From NCBI RefSeq assembly GCF_016618195.1, contig NZ_CP067099.1, forward strand, positions 2,852,001 through 2,916,000: 64,000 nt of DNA, in the 5' to 3' direction. This document shows positions 31,059 through 40,387 of this stretch, one piece after another. How positions within the stretch are numbered: the first letter of the stretch is position 1; every line of letters begins with the position of its first letter. The translations under genes and the position numbers were made by a program. Origin of the DNA: Providencia manganoxydans. GTDB lineage: Bacteria; Pseudomonadota; Gammaproteobacteria; Enterobacterales; Enterobacteriaceae. The notes below the pieces were generated by a model. It saw nothing but the letters and a program-made list of their open reading frames with translations. It made no database searches and had not been told where the DNA came from.

Positions 31059-32666
31059 TTTTTTTCCTTTTTTAATATTAACTACATCTGTGTGCAAATA
31101 GAGCAAACATCGAGCTTAAATGTATTGCTTTAACCTAATTTTTAATAATAAGAAAAATATACTAGGCAACTGTTTGTATTCCCGCTTCATACAATCATGA
31201 AACGAATACCCAGTAAGAGGTATAAAATACACAAAAGTTAAAACTTAAATTAAATCTATTTCCTGAACACTCACAAACAATAAACTATCACTAAAAAGAA
31301 ATATTTTAGTAAATGTCAGAATTTACTGATATCAATTTCAGTCGGCATTTATTATGCACCACAAAACTAACTATTCAAGATGCTTATGTTTCTTTTTATT
31401 TCTTTAGGCCATAATCCACAAATTCATAAACAATTCTTCATTATAACTATATCTTCTCCTTCCTTACGTCAAATAACCGCGATACATAAGATCAACTTAA
31501 ATCAAATGATAGGATTTAATTAATATCTTTACGCCTATTTATTGAAAAAACAAATCAAACAACCAACCATAACCAACAAAACAGTACATTGATCCATATC
31601 AAAGAAAACTATTAAGAAAGTCCCCTCCAAAGTACTCATCAAATAGATAAGCTATAAAATCAGAATGAATTTTATCCATTTATTTTCAATAAGTTCAGTG
31701 ATTAAAATGCAGTTCATTCAAAATTTCTCAATCAAAAACCGCAAAAAAAATGCCACATTCGATAATATGCATTATAAACACCACTTATTTTTTGATTAAT
31801 TTTTCTTATGATTCATGAAGGGGAATGATTCTTGTTAAAACTAAATTTAACCGTCGACTACTATTCAAAAAAATGTAACCTATTTCTGCATAAAGAAGAA
31901 AATTCTTAGTATAGAAATAATGATATTTATAAAATATGTAAGACTCACTACTCTATTTAACATTTTATTTAATTATTTTTTAAAACGTATTTTCACTCTG
32001 AATGAGAATAAACAAGGTGGTATTTTTTTTAATGAAATGATCAACCTACATAGCTATACTTATTTATGCTATGACAATTATGACAAACTACTCTAAAGAT
32101 GAAAAAATACTTTTTATTAATTTTAGCTGATGTTAAATATTATCGTTATCTCAAAGAAACAGAAAACTCCAACCAATATCCTATAGCAACCTATACAGAA
32201 TAAATGTGAAATTTGATTTCATATTAGACACACCTTAGTGCCAGTATGTTATTATTACATTATGTTACTATCTATTTTTATTTTAACAATTTACTTGTTA
32301 ACAATGGCCAGTGTAAGCAAAACCCTCTAGGTAACAACATTAATACCTAACCATTAACACCTTTCATTTCAAATTTTCATTTCAAAACCTAAGATATCGT
32401 AATGCCTTAATTTGCTGTATTTTTAAGCTAAAAAGTTAACTCCAAAAGTGTTACTAATGTCACAAAAATTTTTTTAGTTTCTGAAAGTTTTCCAATTAAT
32501 TTGATATAGATTAGCTTACTATTTATTCACTCTAATGTTATCAAGTCGCTTTCGTCGTATTTAATTCACAATCCCTTCTAACTTGACTCACCAATAGCCG
32601 TAATCTTTTATGCTCCCAAACCAAAATAGCCCTCTTTTCCTTCTTTCTATTAAATCTAAGCTTAAT

Positions 32667-32690
32667 ATAAAATCAATCGATTGATTTTAT
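32667..32690. promoter_or_regulatory. Perfect 24-bp palindrome upstream of the pilus operon
   Basis: ATAAAATCAATC followed by its exact reverse complement, GATTGATTTTAT. It is AT-rich with a TCGA centre and lies about 230 bases before the pilin start. As RNA it would be a weak hairpin, so a dimeric DNA-binding protein is the more likely reader. An AGGAG follows at 32693-32697. Confidence 0.6.
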
Positions 32691-32702
32691 TCAGGAGTAA
32701 GA

Positions 32703-32765
32703 TTGCGTTTAGAACATTCCCTTGAAGCATATCCACTTACTAGCAAAAACAAAAAAATGATTTGA
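32703..32765 (+). CDS. Possible 20-residue leader peptide
   Basis: A TTG-initiated frame of 20 codons (LRLEHSLEAYPLTSKNKKMI) starts 5 bases after AGGAG, directly behind the palindrome. The ribosome site is better than that of many real genes here. The frame is very short and the product has no recognised relative. It may be a leader peptide, the fragment of a lost gene, or chance. Confidence 0.2.
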   Translation: MRLEHSLEAYPLTSKNKKMI

Positions 32766-32921
32766 TTATAATGATTTAACTGTATTACATAGCAAAAACA
32801 GCACTCAAAACATAAAAAATAACCATTTTAATATTGAAATTAATCATTTTATGACTAATAAATTAGAATATTACATCGATATGTAAAATAACTAAAATCA
32901 ACACACTTTATGAGGTTGTCT

Positions 32922-33446
32922 ATGCAAACAATAATTAAAAAAACACTGTTTCTAACTGGCTTAGCACTTATGTCATCAACAACCAATGCCGCCAGCTTAG
33001 CAACAGCCACGTTTCAAGTCTTAATGACTATAACTAGCTCGTGCCACGTAAGTGTTGGCTCCGATATGAATTTAGGCTCAGTTAGCTCCAGTACCACAAA
33101 TGTGTCATCTAGCAATACTCTGAATGTTAATTGTTCAAAAAGTACTCCCTTTAATATTGGGCTGTCACCATCAGCAGCAAACAGTGGAACTGATGCAGGA
33201 GCAGGTAATTTAGCCTCTGTAAGTAATTCCTCAACGAATACCGATAAAATCCCCTATCAACTGAAGCAGACTTCAGCAACAGGTACCAACTGGGGGAATA
33301 CCGCCACGTCATCAGATCCAGGTAATGGTATATCAGGTACAGGAACAGGAGCAGACCAATCTTTTACTGTATATGCCGTTGTCGCTAATGCTAATTTTAC
33401 ACCTGATACCTATTCAGATGTCGTCACTGTTAACGTTAACTATTAA
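32922..33446 (+). CDS. Csu-type pilin subunit (spore coat U domain)
   Basis: 174 residues from the ATG at 32922, which has GAGG 6 bases upstream. An ATG four codons earlier has no such site. A Sec signal (TLFLTGLALMSSTTNAAS) is followed by one spore coat protein U domain, with TFQVLMTITSSCHVSVGSDMNLG near the start and the terminal donor-type strand FTVYAVVANANFTPDTYSDVVTVNVNY. Ser/Thr/Asn-rich. It is probably the major shaft subunit of a chaperone-usher pilus of the CsuA/B type, first in a four-gene operon. Confidence 0.85.
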   Translation: MQTIIKKTLFLTGLALMSSTTNAASLATATFQVLMTITSSCHVSVGSDMNLGSVSSSTTNVSSSNTLNVNCSKSTPFNIGLSPSAANSGTDAGAGNLASVSNSSTNTDKIPYQLKQTSATGTNWGNTATSSDPGNGISGTGTGADQSFTVYAVVANANFTPDTYSDVVTVNVNY

Positions 33447-33479
33447 ATACAAACAGTTTGCATATATCAGGGTATCATT

Positions 33480-34196
33480 TTGATTAGGCGATATTCTTTA
33501 TTATTATCATCTGTAAACCTGCTTGCCAGCTTATTATTTCCCCAGCTGGTCAGTGCAAGCGGTTTACAAGTTACGCCTGTAACATTAACGTTTAGTCCAC
33601 AGCAAAATTCAGCAGGAATATGGCTAAGTAATAATGGACAAGAGACTATTCAGGCTCAAGTAAGAACATTTCTTTGGAGTCAGAATAATTTTAAGGACGA
33701 ATTAGCACCAACAAAAGACATTATTATCAGTCCCCCCATGATAAAGCTGGCACCAAATGAGCAACAATTAGTCAGAGTCATTCGCAATAACCTAGCTTCT
33801 GGAAAGACGGAAAGATCGTACCGGCTATCAATCAATGAAATCCCAATCTCTTCCGTAAAAAATAACAAATTGCAGTTTGTTCTCCATTATTCATTACCTA
33901 TTTTTGTACAACCTATAAATATGCCTCCTGCTACCGTTTTATTAGAATGGCAGCTATCTTCTAGCACCAACAACCTGATTTCACTTCAAAATAAGGGCAA
34001 TACACATGCCCAAATTTCAGCTGTTAACATCCTTGATTGTAAAGGGAAGCGAACAAATATTAACCAAGGCCTATTAGGGTATGCACTAGCTAATTCCTCA
34101 ATGCAGTGGAAAATAGGTTCGATAGAAATTTGTTCCGGAAAAAACAATAAATTAGAAGCTACAATTAATGGTGAACAAAAAATTTACGCCCTCTAA
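33480..34196 (+). CDS. Periplasmic pilus chaperone (CsuC-like)
   Basis: 238 residues from a TTG at 33480, with AGGG upstream. No ATG is available near the signal peptide (RYSLLLSSVNLLASLLFPQLVSASG). The two-domain immunoglobulin-like chaperone fold is suggested by LQVTPVTLTFSPQQNSAGIWLSN, the LAPNEQQLVRVIRN motif and RSYRLSINEIP, which are typical of pilus chaperones. It should bind SCPU subunits in the periplasm and hand them to the usher. The last 29 bases overlap the usher gene. Confidence 0.88.
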   Translation: MIRRYSLLLSSVNLLASLLFPQLVSASGLQVTPVTLTFSPQQNSAGIWLSNNGQETIQAQVRTFLWSQNNFKDELAPTKDIIISPPMIKLAPNEQQLVRVIRNNLASGKTERSYRLSINEIPISSVKNNKLQFVLHYSLPIFVQPINMPPATVLLEWQLSSSTNNLISLQNKGNTHAQISAVNILDCKGKRTNINQGLLGYALANSSMQWKIGSIEICSGKNNKLEATINGEQKIYAL

Positions 34197-36540
34197 CTCA
34201 CCCTCTCACTATTTAGTAGACTTTGCCCTGCTATCTATTATTTTTTACACTTTATCCGCTCTGGCTGAACCTCGCTTATATCCAACATCGTCTGAAAATA
34301 TGATCACTGACACCACACTCTTACCGGGTATAGAGCTGTATCTTGACGTGACAATCAATCAATCCCATTTTGGTATTGCTCGTTTTGGTTATAAAGATGA
34401 AAAAGTTTGGGTAAGCGCAGCAACTTTGAAACAATTACACTTTAAAGTTCCCTCTAACAATGAAAATCTCATTTGTTTAAATGATATTACCGAAATAAAT
34501 TATCATTATAATTCGAACCAGCAAACGCTCTCTATTGATGCGCCACTCTCTTTGCTGGATCTTCAAGATACTACCATTAACTTAATCCCATCAGACAAAG
34601 TACAAACTAATTCATCTACTGGTGCACTCCTCAATTACGATTTATACGCAACAAAAAATATTACGACTTCACTCCGTAGCTTTTCAGAATTTCGCCTGTT
34701 TAACCAATATGGGCTTTTGAGTTCAACTCAGCAAACACAGCATAACTTAGACCATGATACGTTTAGTCAATCCCCTATACGGCTAGATACTCTTTGGCGC
34801 TCTGCTTTTTCTGATCACAATCTTGTTGTTAATGTAGGAGATACACAAACTCGATCACTCAGTTGGTCAAGATCGACTCGAATCGCAGGCATCCAGATCG
34901 GTACGGACTACTCTTTACAACCTTATATTCCGACTGCTCCCTTGGCTGCCTTTTATGGTTCAGCAACACTCCCTTCAAATGTAGAGCTCTATATTGATGG
35001 CATTAAACGTTATAGCGGTGAAGTTCCGATAGGCAACTTTACATTAAATAGTTTGCCAAATGTAAATGGTCAAGGAGACGCTCAAATTATTTTAACTGAC
35101 TCTTTAGGGAGAGAATCCGTTCAAAATATTTCCTTTTATAATGACCAATCTTTACTCCGTGAGTACTTGTTTGATTGGTCAGCAGAGTTAGGTGTAGTAC
35201 GAGAAAATTATGCGATAAAATCTTTTGATTACGCCAATAAACCTATTGCCAGCACAACATTACGATATGGCGTCAATAATCATCTCACCGCGAGTGCTCA
35301 TGCTGAATTCATGGAAGATTTAGTGAATCTCGGTGTAGAAAGTCATTGGATCCCGCAAATAGGAGGGGGAACGGTATCATCAGCCATTGCTTTTAGCTCA
35401 AATACAGACCATTTAGGGTGGCTTTACTATGTAGGTTACCGCTGGGCAAATAATCGCTTCAACTTTGCCACTTCAATAATATCCACCTCAGCTCAATATC
35501 AAGATGTTGCAGCAAGCTATTCGTCTATGCCATTTGCCTTTAACGGTAACCTAATTGTTGGGTATAATTCTGAATATCTAGGCAGCCTTAATTTATCTTA
35601 CTTTGCACTTCAATCCCATCATGACGATCCCATTCGTTATGTCGGCCTTAATTGGTATAGACCTATAAATGATAATTTATATCTGAGTGCGAGTGTCAAT
35701 AAGCAACTTGATGATGATAAAGAAAGTATTCTTTATTTAACCGCTACAATGCTGCTAAATAATAATCAAAGTGTCAGCATTTCAAGCCAGCAAAGCTCCG
35801 ATAGTAAAAGTTATCAAATCAATACTAATCGGACGGCTCCCTCTGAAGGCGGTCTAGGATGGAATATCACGGCAAGTAAGCAGGATAATGCAAATAACAA
35901 CCAAGTTGATCTCAATTATATAACGAATAAATTCAACGTCAGTGCCGGTTTTAATAATATAAACTCTAACCATTCACGTTATCTAGGAGCAAGTGGAACA
36001 CTAGCGATAATGAATGACCATATTTTTGCGTCGAAGCCTATTACGAATAGTTTCGCTGTTATTTCCGCTAATGGTTTAAGCAATATCCCTATCCGATTAG
36101 AGAATAGTACTGTTGGGGTGACCAATGATGATGGCTTGCTATTAATTCCTTCTCTTAATAGTTACCAAAAGAATATCGTAGCTCTCGATTCCACTAATTT
36201 ACCTGCCAATATTCAAGTTAAACAAACAAGTATTGAGGTTGTACCTGAATATCGCGCCGGAACCTTAGTTAAATTTGACGTCATCAAAACTCACCCCGCT
36301 CTGGTGACTATTACTGATCCAAATGGCGAAATCTTACCCCAAGGCAGTCAAATTCAATTAAATGGCCAAACAAATAATCCAATTACAGTAGGCTTCGATG
36401 GAATGGCCTATTTCGAAATGCTCAATGACACTAATCAACTGTTAATTACCTACCCTAAAGGACAGTGCTATCTGAAATTAATCTATCCAAAAACTAAAGA
36501 TTTGATCCCACAAATCGGCCCGTTGCGCTGTAGTCATTAA
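34168..36540 (+). CDS. Outer-membrane fimbrial usher (CsuD-like)
   Basis: 790 residues, in the range of Csu-type ushers and shorter than PapC/FimD. A hydrophobic signal region (ALLSIIFYTLSALAEP) is followed by the N-terminal domain (LLPGIELYLDVTINQ), then the beta-barrel and plug (YDLYATKNITTSLRSFSEFRLF, ATLPSNVELYIDGIKRYSGEVPIG, LTDSLGRESVQNISFY). C-terminal domains end CYLKLIYPKTKD and IGPLRC. It forms the secretion pore for the pilus. Its start lies inside the chaperone gene, so translation is coupled. Confidence 0.92.
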   Translation: MVNKKFTPSNSPSHYLVDFALLSIIFYTLSALAEPRLYPTSSENMITDTTLLPGIELYLDVTINQSHFGIARFGYKDEKVWVSAATLKQLHFKVPSNNENLICLNDITEINYHYNSNQQTLSIDAPLSLLDLQDTTINLIPSDKVQTNSSTGALLNYDLYATKNITTSLRSFSEFRLFNQYGLLSSTQQTQHNLDHDTFSQSPIRLDTLWRSAFSDHNLVVNVGDTQTRSLSWSRSTRIAGIQIGTDYSLQPYIPTAPLAAFYGSATLPSNVELYIDGIKRYSGEVPIGNFTLNSLPNVNGQGDAQIILTDSLGRESVQNISFYNDQSLLREYLFDWSAELGVVRENYAIKSFDYANKPIASTTLRYGVNNHLTASAHAEFMEDLVNLGVESHWIPQIGGGTVSSAIAFSSNTDHLGWLYYVGYRWANNRFNFATSIISTSAQYQDVAASYSSMPFAFNGNLIVGYNSEYLGSLNLSYFALQSHHDDPIRYVGLNWYRPINDNLYLSASVNKQLDDDKESILYLTATMLLNNNQSVSISSQQSSDSKSYQINTNRTAPSEGGLGWNITASKQDNANNNQVDLNYITNKFNVSAGFNNINSNHSRYLGASGTLAIMNDHIFASKPITNSFAVISANGLSNIPIRLENSTVGVTNDDGLLLIPSLNSYQKNIVALDSTNLPANIQVKQTSIEVVPEYRAGTLVKFDVIKTHPALVTITDPNGEILPQGSQIQLNGQTNNPITVGFDGMAYFEMLNDTNQLLITYPKGQCYLKLIYPKTKDLIPQIGPLRCSH

Positions 36541-36601
36541 TCGAATCGATTGTATATAAAAATTTTTATCCAAAACCACGTTTAATGAAAGAGTCAATAC
36601 T

Positions 36602-37585
36602 ATGTCAACTTATCGTACAGGTTACCGTCAAATTGTTTACACTTTAGTTAGCGTTATATTGCTCGGCTCGCCCTATGATAGTACGGCTTTCACTTGCTCT
36701 ATTAGCAATGTTAGCACCTTAAATTTTGGTACAATCATGCCGCTCACCAATAATACCGCAATAACATCTCTTACATTTAATTATAGTTGTACCAAAGGAA
36801 TAACAGATGTATTAGCTGGAGCAACACTTTGTTTAAATATAGGCGCTTCCAGTATTTCAGGCCAAGTCATATCTAGACAAATGTCAGCCTTAGGGTTAGG
36901 CAGCCCTTTAAGCTATCAAATATATCAAAATCCCAGTAATAGCCTCGTTTGGGGAAGCCAACATGTCTCAGGTAGCACCCCCGTTATGATTAGTATCAGC
37001 TTATCTCAAGTGCTAACGCCCATAACAGGTTCAGTCACTTTGTATGGCCAATTATCAGTCAATCAATCTAGTATCATACCAGGAAGCTATTTAGATACTT
37101 ATACAACATTAACTGCCAGCAGCACCATCAATCTAGGCGTTTTTAGTACACCAACTACCTGTGGAGCGGTTGTTGGGCCTACTTTTCCTTTTACTGTAAT
37201 GGCCACCGTAGATAAACAGTGTACTGTCTCCAGCAATGGCGATATTAATTTAGGTAGCCTAAAAAGTTCGGCTACCAATATAAATGGCAATAGTGCTATT
37301 TCGGTGACATGCACGAATACGACACCTTTTACTATCGGATTATCCCCTTCAAACAATAATTTACAAGGTGCCGGTGTGTTAAAAAGCACAACATCAACAG
37401 ACCAAATTCCTTATCAACTCAGTTCTAATCCAAGTGGTTCTGTGTGGGGAAATGACTTACTCAATGTGATTACAGATACTGGTACTGGGATCGCAAAGTC
37501 TTATACTGTATATGTCACTGTACCTTCAGCCAATTTCACACCGGGTAGCTATAAAGATACCGTCACGATTAATGTAACCTATTAG
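36602..37585 (+). CDS. Two-domain SCPU tip adhesin (CsuE-like)
   Basis: 327 residues. A signal peptide is followed by two spore coat U domains. The first runs from about residue 30 to 180 (FTCSISNVSTLNFGTIMPL). The second, from about 195 to 327, closely resembles the pilin encoded at the head of the operon (VDKQCTVSSNGDINLGSLKSS, FTVYVTVPSANFTPGSYKDTVTINVTY). Two-domain SCPU proteins at the end of Csu operons form the pilus tip. Here the operon is reduced to four genes. Confidence 0.85.
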   Translation: MSTYRTGYRQIVYTLVSVILLGSPYDSTAFTCSISNVSTLNFGTIMPLTNNTAITSLTFNYSCTKGITDVLAGATLCLNIGASSISGQVISRQMSALGLGSPLSYQIYQNPSNSLVWGSQHVSGSTPVMISISLSQVLTPITGSVTLYGQLSVNQSSIIPGSYLDTYTTLTASSTINLGVFSTPTTCGAVVGPTFPFTVMATVDKQCTVSSNGDINLGSLKSSATNINGNSAISVTCTNTTPFTIGLSPSNNNLQGAGVLKSTTSTDQIPYQLSSNPSGSVWGNDLLNVITDTGTGIAKSYTVYVTVPSANFTPGSYKDTVTINVTY

Positions 37586-37654
37586 TATTGATAACAGCTC
37601 AGGTTTAAGTAAGATCATCCAGATGGTACTTTTAAACTCTCTATTGGAAAAATT

Positions 37655-38092
37655 ATGTTTAACTATTTGGCTACTGTCGAGTTCGATGAAGAAACTGATT
37701 GCTATGAGATTTCATTTGTAGATTTCCCTGATATCGAAGGTACGGCTTATTGTGAAGAAGATATTGAGCTTGAAGCGACAGAAACCTTAATGACAGGGCT
37801 TACTGATTTTATTTCATCCAAAAAGTCGATCCCATTACCTTCTCGATCAGCTGAGCATGAAACATTATCCGTTCATTTACCTATACTCTGTTGTTTGAAA
37901 ATTGCATTACATAATGCCATTATCCAAACTAATACGCGTAAAGCCGATCTAGCACGCAAATTGAATTTAAATTCACAACAAATTGATAGATTACTTGATA
38001 TCGAACATGCCTCTAAAGTTGATGCTCTAGAGCAAGCCCTTTATTTATTAGGTTATGACATTAACCTCACAATTAACCAACGTTGCAATTAA
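37655..38092 (+). CDS. Orphan HicB-like antitoxin
   Basis: 145 residues. The N-terminal part (MFNYLATVEFDEETDCYEISFVDFPDIEGTAYCEEDIELEA) has the HicB partial-RNase-H-like fold. The C-terminal part (NTRKADLARKLNLNSQQIDRLLDIEHASKVDALEQAL) is a helix-turn-helix. HicB normally follows hicA, which encodes an mRNA-cleaving toxin of about 60-80 residues. No hicA fits in the 69 bases upstream or in the downstream gap. It may be a solitary regulator or the survivor of a decayed toxin-antitoxin pair. Confidence 0.8.
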   Translation: MFNYLATVEFDEETDCYEISFVDFPDIEGTAYCEEDIELEATETLMTGLTDFISSKKSIPLPSRSAEHETLSVHLPILCCLKIALHNAIIQTNTRKADLARKLNLNSQQIDRLLDIEHASKVDALEQALYLLGYDINLTINQRCN

Positions 38093-38345
38093 CCTCAGTA
38101 AGATCGCCTCTTACGTTAACTGATAGTCACACTTTTTGTGAACTAATTTTTAATAGGAGGCCCCTATTTATCCATCCTGCTATATTTATACTCTTCATTT
38201 AAAAATAAGAGATAGCAGGTAGATTTAACTATACACAGTAAAATCGCTTTAATGATAAGGGGCAAATGAATTCATAAAATTAAAATAATAGCTCAAATGG
38301 CGTACATTAATCTAATGTTTATAAATAAAGATTGATTATTGACGT

Positions 38346-38765
38346 CTATAAGAGTTCCCATGCTTTTTCAAAAGTTGCTGTATCATAAGGCTGTAGGCCA
38401 TTTTCATGCTGAATAATCGCTTTGGCTAAATTAATAGCAATAGCCTTATTATTAAGATCAATTCTTTCTGTCGGCGATACCCCTAATGTATCAGCAACAC
38501 TTTGAATATAGGCTATGGTATTATTTTCATTGCTTGGCGCCCATCGACCAATAATTTGCGATACTGTTGTTAATCCATATTGACCTCGGTATGTTTGAAG
38601 TAGCAATATTAATGCGCGGATCCCATATTCCACCGTTTCAAATCGACAAAACCGAGGCTCAATACTAGGATCGTAGATTAATTGCCCCTTCCAATGATTA
38701 TTTTTATTATAATCAATATTACCGGGGTTATTATTACGGATCCCTCGCGGTTGTTTACTTTTCAT
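38346..38765 (-). CDS. Phage-type peptidoglycan hydrolase / structural protein
   Basis: 139 residues beginning MKSKQPRGIRNNNPGNIDYNKNNHW. The RGIRNNNPGN(I/L) signature is known from small phage and prophage proteins annotated as virion structural protein or endolysin. Trp and Arg residues follow in WAPSNENNTIAYIQSVAD. It overlaps the end of the holin gene by 11 bases, the normal holin-endolysin order, so a cell-wall cutting role is likely. There is no signal peptide. The catalytic residues cannot be named from the sequence alone. Confidence 0.7.
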   Translation of the reverse strand: MKSKQPRGIRNNNPGNIDYNKNNHWKGQLIYDPSIEPRFCRFETVEYGIRALILLLQTYRGQYGLTTVSQIIGRWAPSNENNTIAYIQSVADTLGVSPTERIDLNNKAIAINLAKAIIQHENGLQPYDTATFEKAWELL

Positions 38766-39063
38766 CGTCTATTTTCCTTCTTAGTTTTTTTTCAATCAGC
38801 TTGACGAATTCAGCACCTGACCATCCCGCAATACCCGCAACGCCTCCAGCATATTCCGTAGACCATTGATAATATATTGCTGCAAGGTATACAAATGCTC
38901 CTGCAAAAATGGAAACAAGGATCTGAGAAATAAGCATCCAAAAACTAAATTTTTCACCATTAATCATTTTATAAGCATAGCTTGCTATCGAACCAAGCAA
39001 GATCATAACTAATATTAATATCTCTCTTGCCCAGTAATAGTTGAAAGGATCTTTGAAAGCCAT
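38755..39063 (-). CDS. Phage holin (LydA / holin superfamily III-like)
   Basis: 102 residues with three probable membrane segments (about 12-32, 40-63 and 72-88). A charged C-terminus follows (KLIEKKLRRKIDDEK), and the N-terminal FKDPFNYYWAREILILVMIL segment is typical of the LydA-type holin family. It should open the inner membrane to let the downstream hydrolase reach the wall. No spanin gene follows, since the 253 bases to hicB have none. A spanin-like gene of the same orientation lies at the right end of the window. Confidence 0.75.
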   Translation of the reverse strand: MAFKDPFNYYWAREILILVMILLGSIASYAYKMINGEKFSFWMLISQILVSIFAGAFVYLAAIYYQWSTEYAGGVAGIAGWSGAEFVKLIEKKLRRKIDDEK

Positions 39064-39351
39064 TTTCCGTTCCCTCCCCTAATCTTGAATTTATAGTACT
39101 TATAGGTGGTTGATCGTAAAATGTAGGTTCTATTAAAGTGAATATATTGAGTAGGTAACCACTCAATTCCCCTCTAATGTGTTAAGTTTAAATCTTTACT
39201 AAGGTGCTGTAATGAAATTGTAAAGCAGCAAAAATGAAAAAAATGCCACATAGCATTTTGTAAAAATCACATTCAAACGACAGACCATCTCTATATTATA
39301 GCGACGCTCATATTTGTACTATCTTTTCAGTATGTTGTAACAATAGTTCTC

Positions 39352-39380
39352 TTGGCGGATGACTCAAATATGATTAGAAT
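39352..39380 (+). promoter_or_regulatory. Strong sigma-70 promoter with GC-rich discriminator
   Basis: TTGGCG, exactly 17 bases, then TAGAAT, followed at once by GCGCGCCC. The GC-rich discriminator is typical of stringently controlled stable-RNA promoters of enterics. It stands out in its AT-rich surroundings. A start near 39387-39390 is expected. Confidence 0.7.
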
Positions 39381-39387
39381 GCGCGCC

Positions 39388-39474
39388 CTAATTGGTGGTG
39401 ACTCTCCTTTTAGATCATGCATTATTTGTATTTCAACTCTTCCTTTTACCCCAGTTAATCACTGGGGCTTTTTT
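39388..39474 (+). ncRNA. Candidate small RNA, about 87 nt
   Basis: The region between the promoter at 39352-39380 and the intrinsic terminator at 39449-39474 has no open frame and no tRNA cloverleaf that I can draw. It contains two near-identical pyrimidine stretches, ACTCTCCTTTTA and ACTCTTCCTTTTA. These are complementary to Shine-Dalgarno sequences, and the 3' end is a terminator with a U-run. That layout fits an Hfq-type trans-acting sRNA. I do not recognise a known family, and a leftover of a stable-RNA operon is the alternative. Confidence 0.5.
39449..39474 (+). terminator. Intrinsic terminator of the candidate sRNA
   Basis: CCCCAGT and ACTGGGG form a perfect 7-bp stem with loop TAATC, followed by CTTTTTT. 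This is a textbook Rho-independent terminator on the plus strand. Confidence 0.85.
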
Positions 39475-40387
39475 ATTCTAAAAAATAAATTGGATAAATA
39501 GCGTATACATAGTGAAATGCTATTTATCTCACCACATTTTTTCATAACATGCATTTCTTTTAAAACAAAGCAATTAACTTGCATAAGAGCGACTAAAACG
39601 ATCACTAAAATGCAAAATAGACTAAAGATAAAAGTAAGTCATAAGAAATAGAAATCATTATTAAAAATTTAAGCTTTATGTAGTAGAAGCCTTACACTTA
39701 TTAAGTAACCTTTTACAATAAATAAGTCGTTTAGTTTATATTCACTATTACTAGTCAACCACACTAAATAGTTCACTTAGCCTCAAATCCATAACACTTC
39801 TCATTTTGACATCACATTCATTTCGCATTTATTGCGTTAAAAACCTCAAGACAAATAGCATTATAACCAATTGTTTTATAAGCATATAGAATCACAAAAA
39901 GAATTATATATTGAGATTAATGCATTTATGCCTAATAAATATTAAAAATATTTATCTAATAACCCCCATCAATAAGCACCTAAAGAGTTAAAATCAATTA
40001 TCTTATAAAACAACAGGTTAAAAAATAATTTTTCTAGGATTTTTCTGGAACGTTTTTTACCTCTATGTACATAGATTTTTTCTAATATTTTCGATAGTTA
40101 AGCATTTTTAACGCAAATGATGAATAAAATTTACAGGATTTCATCCTGTTCAAAAGTCAATTTAAAACAAATTAAAGTGATAAATATCGATATTTCAATG
40201 TTTTTACGCTGAGTCACTTATCCTACCGAGATAGGATTATTCCTAGTTATTTACAACCCATTACCTCACCTATATTATCCGCACTAACCGAAATTAGCAT
40301 ACGCATTGGCTGATTTTTTGGATATTAATCAATGATTATATCGCTATTAATAACACTGACATTTGTCACTTAACTAAAGGAATGAGT

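Larger units (their letters stand above)
31059..32921. other. AT-rich gene-free region between flhDC and the pilus operon
   Basis: About 1.86 kb between divergent flhD and the first pilin gene, with no open frame of note. It must contain the promoters of both operons. Apart from the 24-bp palindrome at 32667-32690 and a possible 20-codon frame at 32703-32765, I see only long A/T tracts. Its size and composition fit a region bound by H-NS-like proteins and several regulators, which is inference. Confidence 0.6.
39064..40387. other. AT-rich gene-free region upstream of hcp
   Basis: A 1.3-kb region without protein genes between the divergent holin and hcp. Its notable content is the promoter-terminator unit at 39352-39474. 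An inverted repeat (ATCCTA, six bases, TAGGAT) at about 40220-40237, some 150 bases before hcp, is a possible regulatory site. The rest is strongly A/T-rich. Confidence 0.55.

Noticed and set aside
32667..32690. Reading the palindrome as an FNR or CRP site, or as a terminator
   Set aside because: The half-sites are ATCAA...TTGAT, the inverse of the FNR order. There is no TGTGA motif, and an all-A/T stem is too weak for termination.
38346..39063. Calling the holin-hydrolase pair a complete type 10 secretion system
   Set aside because: No spanin or secreted cargo gene is adjacent, and the hydrolase type is not proven. Only the weaker statement about flanking lysis genes is made.
39388..39450. 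A tRNA gene behind the stable-RNA-type promoter
   Set aside because: Only about 60 bases precede the terminator. No acceptor stem, TTCNANNC loop or anticodon arm can be drawn.
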